In this document: positions 59,145 to 64,000 of the stretch, in pieces
Layout of the letters: every line of letters starts with the position of its first letter
How positions within the stretch are numbered: the first letter of the stretch is position 1
NCBI RefSeq assembly: GCF_029109325.1
Contig: NZ_JAQKQJ010000002.1
Span: 62,001 to 126,000 of the forward strand
Length of the DNA stretch: 64,000 bases
Direction of reading: 5' to 3'
From: Nodosilinea sp. PGN35
GTDB taxonomy: Bacteria; Cyanobacteriota; Cyanobacteriia; Phormidesmidales; Phormidesmidaceae
Notes under the pieces: generated by a model
Databases searched by the model: none
What the model was told of the DNA's origin: nothing
The model's input: the letters and a program-made list of their open reading frames with translations, nothing else
Translations under genes and position numbers: made by a program

Positions 59145-59684
59145 TTAGGGAATTTGGGTGATGGAGAGGGCAGCTAAAAGGGCGGATTGGGTGGGGGCAC
59201 CGTGGTAGCGCTGGCCATTGATAAAAAAGGTGGGGGTATCGATTACGCCGCTGGCGCGACCGCTGGCAATGTCGGCCTGGATGCGGCTGACAAAGCGATC
59301 GCCGGTTACCTCCCGCAAAAACTGCCGCACATCGAGCCCCAGATTGGCGGCGTACTCGACCAGGTAGCCATTGCCCAGGGCATGCTGGCGGGTGTAGAGC
59401 TGGTCGTGCATGGGCCAGAACTTGCCCTGGCTGGCGGCGGCTTCGGCGGCTTCGGCGGCGTGTTGGGCGTGGGGGTAAACCTCGCTGCGGGGAAAGTGGC
59501 GAAAGACAAAGCACAGCCGATCGCCCAGATTCTCCAGCAGGTTCAGCAGCAGGGGATAGGCTGAGCCGCAGTTGGGGCACTGGTAGCCGCCATACTGCAC
59601 TAGGGTAATCTGGGCGGTGGGTGGCCCCCACAGGTGGTCCTGGGGGCTGACGGGTTGGGTAAGCTCAGACACGGGGTGCATCAT
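59145..59684 (-). CDS. DsbA-family thioredoxin-fold protein
   Basis: 179 residues. Active-site CPNC at 36-39 (YGGYQCPNCGSAYPLLLNLL), a helical insert, and the cis-proline DTPTFFINGQRYHG near 145-158. No signal peptide is seen, so probably cytoplasmic. This short DsbA group (thioredoxin_4) often sits with redox proteins or acts on disulfides. ATG 59684 or 59681 (MMHPVSELTQ). Single gene. Confidence 0.88.
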   Translation of the reverse strand: MMHPVSELTQPVSPQDHLWGPPTAQITLVQYGGYQCPNCGSAYPLLLNLLENLGDRLCFVFRHFPRSEVYPHAQHAAEAAEAAASQGKFWPMHDQLYTRQHALGNGYLVEYAANLGLDVRQFLREVTGDRFVSRIQADIASGRASGVIDTPTFFINGQRYHGAPTQSALLAALSITQIP

Positions 59685-60021
59685 GGTGGCGCTGCCCAGG
59701 AATGGTGGCTTTAATCTGCGGCGAAACGTTATCGGTAAACGTTATCGGTAACTGTAGGCGGTGGGGCCGACGCTGTCGCGCCTCCTAGGGCTAAGATTGC
59801 CCCTGGCCTAGGAGGTGGCCTAGAACCTGGCCAAAAGGTCAGGATTGGCCTATCTCTACAGGAGAGTACAGCCGTCGCGGCGCAAAACCTCACCTTTTGG
59901 CTAGGCTCAGCCCCTGACAAGGGGGGGGAACTAGAACCCGACTGGGGCGTAGCGACAGGCATTGCCAGGCTCTGTAGGGTAGGGGCGAGTCCCGACCTAG
60001 AGAAATAAGGATTTTACCCCC
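59685..60021. other. intergenic region before the secreted protein
   Basis: About 340 bases. A tandem duplicate ACGTTATCGGTAA occurs twice (about 59726-59752), and a CCTAGG-containing inverted stretch near 59787-59817 (GCGCCTCCTAGG, CCTAGGAGG) forms a hairpin. A minus-strand frame 59729-59962 is proline-rich and not credible. Confidence 0.5.
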
Positions 60022-61218
60022 ATGAACCTACGTAAACGAGCCCTAGTTGTGGCGAGTTTTGTGCTCGCCGTTGTTTTATCCATTGCCTCCGCCACCTGGG
60101 CCACCGGCCCCAGCGGTGTGGCGGAGGCCAATGCCATTCTGGCCGCGGCCGCCCGCGAGTCGGGCCGACCGGCCTACAGTGAGCGCACCGCCGTCGCCTT
60201 TAAGCCCAGCGACCATGTCTATGTCAAAAGCGCCCTGGCGGTGGACTTTACCCTGAATAGCGCCACGGTAACGCTGCCCCTGTACCGGGGGCTGTCGCCC
60301 CAGGGGGAGTCAGTCTACTACGTGTTGACGGAGGCCTCTGATTTTGAGGTGGCCAAGACCCTGGGGGTGAACTATGCCCCCAAGATGAAGCGGGTAATTG
60401 GCACGGCGGGGGCTCAGCCGGTGACCCTCAGCCGAGGGATTATGCAGTTTCGCGGCAATGTCGATTTCTCACCGGAATATCGGGTTGAGCCCGGTTCTCC
60501 AAACCCGTTTCCCCCGGCGGTGGCGACCCCTGGGGCGATCGCCGATGCCAACTATTCATCCCTGGCGGTGATGCCCAGCGGCGTGGTGCTCAACGCCCAG
60601 ATCGTACACAATGCCTCGGGCAGCCACGACCGCCTGGAGGCCATTGACCTCGACCGGCGCACCGTCACGCTGTCAATTTTGGACGGTTTCCAGGGAGGGC
60701 GGCAGTACTTTTACCACCTGGTGACCGATGTGTCGGCGGATGTACCGGCGGTGCTTGAAAAAGGGGTATTTGCCCCCAAACTGGCGGACATTCCGGCCTT
60801 TGGCCAATCGCTGCCCGACGACAATTCGGCGCTGCTGGGGTTTTCGCCCGTGCTCAACGGCATCAGCGATACGAGCACCGGGCAGCACCAGGGGTTTGTG
60901 GCGTCGCTGGCCAACAACGGCATCGACCCGATCAATGTGTTTCCCTTCGGCCCCGACAACGACAACCCCTCAGCGGACAACAACTACAGTCCCCTGTGGG
61001 ATGCCCACGTGAGCATGTGGACGGAGCAGGCGATCGCCGCCAACAAAGTGCGCCGCATCACCTCCCTGGAGGATCTGCAAGGGCTGATCGCCAGCGGCCT
61101 GGTGGTCAATGCGGTGATTAACCCCGAGGGGCCTGGCAACCCCTGGCTGTTTGGTCTGCGCCCCACCCAGGCGACGATCAACTGCCCGGTGATCGCCCAT
61201 CCGGAACTAGCAAATTAA
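60022..61218 (+). CDS. Secreted protein of unknown function
   Basis: 398 residues. Signal peptide VVASFVLAVVLSIASATWATG at the N-terminus, no further membrane helix. The mature part holds beta-rich segments: AVDFTLNSATVTLPLYRGLS, YYVLTEASDFEVAKTLGVNY, RQYFYHLVTDVSADVPAVLE and NYSPLWDAHVSMWTEQAI. Two near-repeat blocks (YYVLTEASDFEVAKTLGVNYAP and YHLVTDVSADVPAVLEKGVFAP in part) suggest an internal duplication. AAGGA lies before ATG 60022. I do not recognise the family; periplasmic or surface location is inferred. Confidence 0.75.
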   Translation: MNLRKRALVVASFVLAVVLSIASATWATGPSGVAEANAILAAAARESGRPAYSERTAVAFKPSDHVYVKSALAVDFTLNSATVTLPLYRGLSPQGESVYYVLTEASDFEVAKTLGVNYAPKMKRVIGTAGAQPVTLSRGIMQFRGNVDFSPEYRVEPGSPNPFPPAVATPGAIADANYSSLAVMPSGVVLNAQIVHNASGSHDRLEAIDLDRRTVTLSILDGFQGGRQYFYHLVTDVSADVPAVLEKGVFAPKLADIPAFGQSLPDDNSALLGFSPVLNGISDTSTGQHQGFVASLANNGIDPINVFPFGPDNDNPSADNNYSPLWDAHVSMWTEQAIAANKVRRITSLEDLQGLIASGLVVNAVINPEGPGNPWLFGLRPTQATINCPVIAHPELAN

Positions 61219-61440
61219 TCCAGTCAAGCCCAGCGTCCGGCAGCGATCGCCCACGGTTTAGGGTGGCCGCTGCCTCCCGGCTGGAGCAGGCTCAGGAGAT
61301 CACAAAACCCTCATCCCCCCGCCCCTTCTCTCAAGCTTGGGAGAGGGGCTGGGGTGTAGCTTGCTTCCCTAAGGGTGGGCAACACCAGGGCTGACTATCC
61401 CGATCGCTGGCTAACGAGCCCTGACGGTGGCTGTCATGTG

Positions 61441-61540
61441 GGCGCGATCGCCGCCCCGGCAGAGGGGGCACTGGTGGCTGTGGGGAAAGGGCGATTGTGC
61501 GCTGCACACGCTTGCTCTTGCAGAGACGCTCCGCGAACGC
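61441..61540. repeat. dispersed repeat, copy 1
   Basis: GCGATCGCC-x-CCCGGCAGAGG, then GGCACTGGTGGCTGTGGGG and CTTGCAGAGACGCTCCGCG. A second copy at 62190-62279 has the same three blocks in the same order. The pair flanks the RelE/ParE-type TA genes. The last block is a common cyanobacterial repeat word. Confidence 0.75.
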
Positions 61541-61574
61541 CCGAAGGTAAAATGATCGCTGACGACTATCCCGC

Positions 61575-61930
61575 CTACTCGGCCTGGTGGTTATCAATAA
61601 TTTGGCAAATTGTTTTGTCTGAGATGTCACCCTGGTCAGATTTGGAGTAAATAGTTACCAGAATGATTTTGGTTTGGGTCTTTAGGTAGTAGATAACTCG
61701 ATAACCACCGCTTTTGCCACGCTGGCATCGCTGTTTCTGAGCCGTACTTTAAAGACTGCATAGGCAATGCCCGAAATCTGGTCGCCGGGGCATTTCCCTG
61801 CCTGTAACTGATCTAGCAAAGGTTTTAGATCTGAGCGAATGTGGCGATAGCGCTTGGCTAGGGCGCGGAGGTTGCGCTTGAAGTCGGATGAAACCTCAAG
61901 TTCAATAGGCGGCGGCTCACTCGGCATCAA
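61575..61930 (-). pseudogene. RelE/ParE-type toxin, one-base frameshift
   Basis: The first part reads SDFKRNLRALAKRYRHIRSD, then ISGIAYAVFKVRLRNSDA in one frame and stops at 61682 after only 82 residues. Adding one C in GATGCCAGCGTGG (near 61724) restores QRGKSGGYRVIYYLKTQTKI, LVTIYSKSDQGDISD and a stop at 61575. That is a typical RelE/ParE C-terminus. So the toxin gene is broken by one missing base, or the sequence has an error there. Pairs with the antitoxin upstream (14-base overlap). Confidence 0.85.
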
Positions 61931-62150
61931 TGCCGTCCCACAGTTCGGCGAGGGGGATGGTTTGGCCGGTCATGGCTTCGTGCCAGCCCTGACGAAAGCT
62001 CTCCTCGGCGCTTTTGAGGGTAACGCTCTCGCGGAATAGCCGCACAATCTGCAACAGGTTGGGCAGGTATTCGGGAGGCGTTTGCTCGATCTCTTGCATT
62101 ACGGCATCGAGCACGACGTTGGTAGGGGGCATCGGAGAGCCTGCGGTCAT
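61917..62150 (-). CDS. Antitoxin of the RelE/ParE-type pair
   Basis: 77 residues: VVLDAVMQEIEQTPPEYLPN, then LLQIVRLFRESVTLKSAEES, FRQGWHEAMTGQTIPLAELW and GIDAE. This tail is usual for small antitoxins of RelE/ParE toxins. It overlaps the toxin start by 14 bases. With the toxin broken, the antitoxin may be an orphan. ATG 62150. Confidence 0.82.
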   Translation of the reverse strand: MTAGSPMPPTNVVLDAVMQEIEQTPPEYLPNLLQIVRLFRESVTLKSAEESFRQGWHEAMTGQTIPLAELWDGIDAE

Positions 62151-62189
62151 GGGACTGGGGTGAACAACTCTATCTTTAGTGTAGCCTTT

Positions 62190-62279
62190 GCGCGATCGCC
62201 CCTAGGGCAGAGGAGGCACTGGTGGCTGTGGGGGCAGGGGCCACACGCTTTCTCTTGCAGAGACGCTCCGCGAACGCGA
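62190..62279. repeat. dispersed repeat, copy 2
   Basis: Matches 61441-61540: GCGATCGCCCCTAGGGCAG, then GGCACTGGTGGCTGTGGGGG and CTTGCAGAGACGCTCCGCG. Together the copies bracket the TA pair as same-direction repeats, so recombination between them could delete the pair. Confidence 0.75.
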
Positions 62280-62373
62280 TCGCCCCAACGTAACCCGCTG
62301 AAGTTGCCTGGTTTGCGAAAGATTGGGTTACTCAATGCAGCTTAAGTTTAATGGTAAGCAGTGCCCACGCTGT

Positions 62374-62577
62374 TTACTTAACAATTTCTGATACCGATGC
62401 AAGTGTAGTGGCGGCTTTGTATATTGGCTCCTTAGGGTAGGACTTTGCTGCTTCGGAAAGAGCCAAAGTCAAATCAGCAATGATTGCTTGCTCTTTTTCA
62501 AGAGTCAGATTTTTGGATGTTTTGCCTTCTGCAATCCAAGAGTCAAGCGGGATTCCGTAGGGTGCATTAGCGGCCAA
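62374..62577 (-). pseudogene. Gene fragment cut by a REP repeat
   Basis: 67 codons (GIPLDSWIAEGKTSKNLTLE, KEQAIIADLTLALSEAAKSY and so on). Reads like the C-terminus of a longer protein. Its only start is a TTG inside the REP-type repeat at 62571-62668, so the 5' part seems to have been replaced by repeat DNA. No family recognised. Confidence 0.45.
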
Positions 62578-62668
62578 ACAATCTCGGCGATCGCCTGCAT
62601 CCCCCTGCTAGGCCGCAATGCACCGCTGATGGGACACACAAAGGAAAGAATTCTTGGCGTGATGGGAT
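62571..62668. repeat. 98-bp REP-type repeat, copy A (downstream of RAYT)
   Basis: Nearly identical to copy B at 63460-63557 over 98 bases (CGGCC-AACAATCTCGGCGA at the left end, GAAAGAATTCTTGGCGTGAT at the right end). Contains two GCAATGCACCGCT-type half-palindromes. The two copies flank the RAYT gene in the same orientation. Confidence 0.9.
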
Positions 62669-62725
62669 TGTGCTAACGCTAATGCAAAGCAATGCACCGC
62701 TTATAGTGCCATTAACCCTGGGGGT

Positions 62726-62759
62726 GGTGCATTGCTTCGCTTCGCTTCGCGAATGCACC
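62726..62759. repeat. REP hairpin A
   Basis: 34-base hairpin with arms GGTGCATT/AATGCACC and an interior built of CTTCGC repeats. It matches the hairpin at 63558-63591, and like it is followed by CCTACGG. Likely a REP-type unit mobilised by the adjacent RAYT. Confidence 0.8.
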
Positions 62760-62857
62760 CTACGGGTGATCGGAGACCACAATGCACCACTTCGGGCATC
62801 ATTGCCATCCAAAACTTAAATTCGCAATGCAATGCATCACCCCAAGCATCTCCCCTA

Positions 62858-63352
62858 TCATTCCTCTCCCTCTCGCAAAAACCGGTGCACGCTTGAATAC
62901 ATCCAATCTGTAGGGCACCCCACCAACCCATGCTTCACTGGGTTGTGATGAATATACTCACAGTGGCTCACAAAGTCCTGCTCATCCCGGATGCAGTGCT
63001 CCCAATAGCGGCGCTGCCATAGATTGCCCTCCCGCCTTCGCTCTCCCGAAGCGCTCTTCTCGGAGGGTAGCGCGAGTTCCCGCCCACACGCCCTTGTCAC
63101 CATCAGCTTGATCAACCGCCACCGCTTGGCGTAGTCGATATCCCCCTCCGGCAGCGTCCAAATGCAGTGGAGGTGGTCGGGCAACAACACAAAGGCATCA
63201 ATGGTAAAGGAGTACTTTTGCCGCACGGTGACAAGGGCATGGCGAAGAGATTGCCTGCCCAAGTCAGTGCAGAGCCAGGGATAGCGTTGGTAGGTGACGT
63301 GGGTGAAGAAGAAGGTGCCGCCGGGGCGGTAGCGGCGTCGGTAGTTGGGCAT
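62858..63352 (-). CDS. REP-associated tyrosine transposase (RAYT)
   Basis: 164 residues of the Y1/HUH transposase fold: YRRRYRPGGTFFFTHVTYQR near the N-terminus, the HUH motif in LLPDHLHCIWTLP (His-x-His) and the catalytic-tyrosine region CEYIHHNPVKHGLV (Tyr-x-His-x-Asn-Pro). The RDEQDFVSHC helix is typical of RAYTs. RAYTs cut and join single-stranded REP hairpins and are usually domesticated, not free IS. ATG 63352 (MPNYRRR) is chosen since homologues begin here; an upstream in-frame start at 63433 would run into the repeat. Flanked by two copies each of a 98-bp repeat and a 34-base hairpin. Confidence 0.92.
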   Translation of the reverse strand: MPNYRRRYRPGGTFFFTHVTYQRYPWLCTDLGRQSLRHALVTVRQKYSFTIDAFVLLPDHLHCIWTLPEGDIDYAKRWRLIKLMVTRACGRELALPSEKSASGERRREGNLWQRRYWEHCIRDEQDFVSHCEYIHHNPVKHGLVGCPTDWMYSSVHRFLREGEE

Positions 63353-63459
63353 TAACGCGGGGAAGTGCTGGTAGCGTAAGAGTGCCCATGGGGTAGGAGT
63401 TCTAGCGCAATTGCAGGATTCTGTAGGGTGCATAGCGCTAAGGCGCGGCTCCGCCTACG

Positions 63460-63557
63460 CGGCCCAACAATCTCGGCGATCGCCCGCATCTCCCGGCTGG
63501 GCCGCAATGCACCGCTAATGGGACATGCCAAGGAAAGAATTCTTGGCGTGATGGGAT
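63460..63557. repeat. 98-bp REP-type repeat, copy B (upstream of RAYT)
   Basis: Same sequence as copy A with few substitutions, ending GAATTCTTGGCGTGATGGGA plus T. The copy is directly followed by the 34-base hairpin (63558-63591). The RAYT gene lies between the two copies. Confidence 0.9.
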
Positions 63558-63591
63558 GGTGCATTGCTCCGCTGCGCTGCGCGAATGCACC
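63558..63591. repeat. REP hairpin B
   Basis: Arms GGTGCATT (63558-63565) and AATGCACC (63584-63591) enclose an inner part of CGCTGCGC repeats. It ends at the stop of the XRE gene (63592) and may also serve as its terminator. Confidence 0.8.
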
Positions 63592-63843
63592 CTACGGTTG
63601 ATCGGGGTCTTGGTTTTTGAGCATATTGCCCAGGTAGAGGTGGACGAAAGCCTCTGCAGCCTTGCCGTTTAAGCCTTTTAGCGCTTCCACAATGTCCGCT
63701 ACCGTTTCAGCGGTGGGATCGCGTTCTTCGTGGAACCACTTGTAGATGGCCGATCGCTGCAAGCCCATCTTCACAGCGAGGCTGTTTTGGCTAATGCCGT
63801 ACTGCGTGAGGACTTCCCGTAGCGCTTTGCCTGCTCTTCCCAT
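63592..63843 (-). CDS. XRE-family helix-turn-helix regulator
   Basis: 83 residues: LREVLTQYGISQNSLAVKMG, LQRSAIYKWFHEERDPTAE (HTH), then TVADIVEALKGLNGKAAEAF. A typical Cro/C1-type repressor with a short C-terminal helix. ATG 63843 (MGRAGKALRE) is preferred to an extension at 63927. A large inverted repeat lies just upstream. Its stop touches the REP hairpin. Confidence 0.87.
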   Translation of the reverse strand: MGRAGKALREVLTQYGISQNSLAVKMGLQRSAIYKWFHEERDPTAETVADIVEALKGLNGKAAEAFVHLYLGNMLKNQDPDQP

Positions 63844-63878
63844 GCCTCCATCGTCCCAAAGGAGCATGGGATCGTAAA

Positions 63879-63946
63879 TGTAATCGCAAGAGATGACATT
63901 CCTGGTGAGGTGCTGTATGATGCGCATGTCATCTTAGGCGATTACA
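63879..63946. promoter_or_regulatory. 21-bp-arm inverted repeat between divergent genes
   Basis: Left arm TGTAATCGC (63879-63887) continues to GATGACAT (63892-63899); right arm ATGTCATC (63926-63933) continues to GCGATTACA (63938-63946). Over 21 positions, 18 pair, around a 26-base centre. It begins 36 bases before the XRE ATG (63843) and ends 12 bases before the ATG at 63958. It looks like an operator bound by the XRE protein. Confidence 0.6.
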
Positions 63947-63957
63947 TAGGATTTCCT

Positions 63958-64000
63958 ATGCCCCAAGCCTTTCTTCCCTCACCCCTGGCTGACCCCGCCT
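63958..64000 (+). CDS. 5' end of a possible gene running off the window
   Basis: ATG 63958 opens MPQAFLPSPLADPA and stays open to the end of the window. AGGA is eight bases upstream and it is divergent from the XRE gene, sharing the inverted repeat. Fourteen residues are too few to identify anything. It may be the partner of the XRE regulator. Confidence 0.4.
   Translation, partial: MPQAFLPSPLADPA

Noticed and set aside
59729..59962. 77-codon proline/alanine-rich frame
   Set aside because: Low-complexity content over hairpin DNA without a ribosome site.

Overview
The window looks like chromosomal DNA of a GC-rich cyanobacterium. It carries photosystem II genes (psbD-psbC), the photosystem I assembly gene ycf4, a flavodiiron operon of the flv4/flv2 type, a CP12-like protein, a MenG/UbiE-type methyltransferase and many GCGATCGC (HIP1) octamers. 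The coding style and the mix of dispersed short repeats suggest a filamentous Leptolyngbya/Nodosilinea-like lineage, but the genus is an inference. No rRNA, tRNA or CRISPR array was found by reading.

Layout. 0-7 kb: CP12-like gene, flv4-psiE-flv2 operon (flv2 frameshifted) and prfC, all on the minus strand. 7-11 kb: two PIN-type toxin-antitoxin (TA) pairs around a large chimeric pentapeptide-repeat membrane protein. 11-18.7 kb: a YeeE/YedE transporter pair, envelope and membrane proteins, a carotenoid-isomerase-like oxidoreductase, a SpoIID protein and a DUF3611 (Tic21-like) protein. 19-25 kb: a GH63-like glycosidase, a bidirectional terminator, the overlapping psbD/psbC pair and divergent ycf4. 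25.4-29.4 kb: a cyclophilin lipoprotein, a ketoacyl-ACP synthase and a complete protein-arginine deiminase homologue. 30-32.5 kb: an accessory patch with a GIY-YIG protein, HicBA, an orphan HicB and a DUF4058 fragment. 33-38.7 kb: housekeeping genes (PLP decarboxylase, DUF427, ilvC, argG). 38.8-41.4 kb: a second accessory patch with a broken HigA, a VapBC-like pair, a TIR-GUN4 fusion and an XRE regulator. 41.5-47 kb: a three-gene set (Lgt-like, Tes-like radical SAM, small membrane protein), a tiny Pmp3 gene, DUF1206 and PAP2. 47-53 kb: one gene for a 1983-residue double hybrid histidine kinase. 53-61 kb: DUF445, menG, a pilin, an SDR, an AAA protein, a histidine-kinase remnant, a DsbA-like protein and an unknown secreted protein. 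61-64 kb: a repeat-rich end with a frameshifted RelE/ParE toxin, a RAYT transposase flanked by matching REP repeats, and an XRE gene with a large inverted-repeat operator.

How genes work together. flv4-psiE-flv2, psbDC, ycf4 and CP12 all serve photosynthetic electron flow or its redox control. The strongest candidates for undescribed biology are the Lgt-like/Tes-like/membrane-protein operon (possible lipid or lipoprotein modification), the TIR-GUN4 fusion (possible tetrapyrrole- or light-linked NADase sensor), the cyanobacterial arginine deiminase and the RAYT/REP locus. Three genes (flv2, higA remnant, relE) are broken by small indels; these may be real decay or sequence errors.
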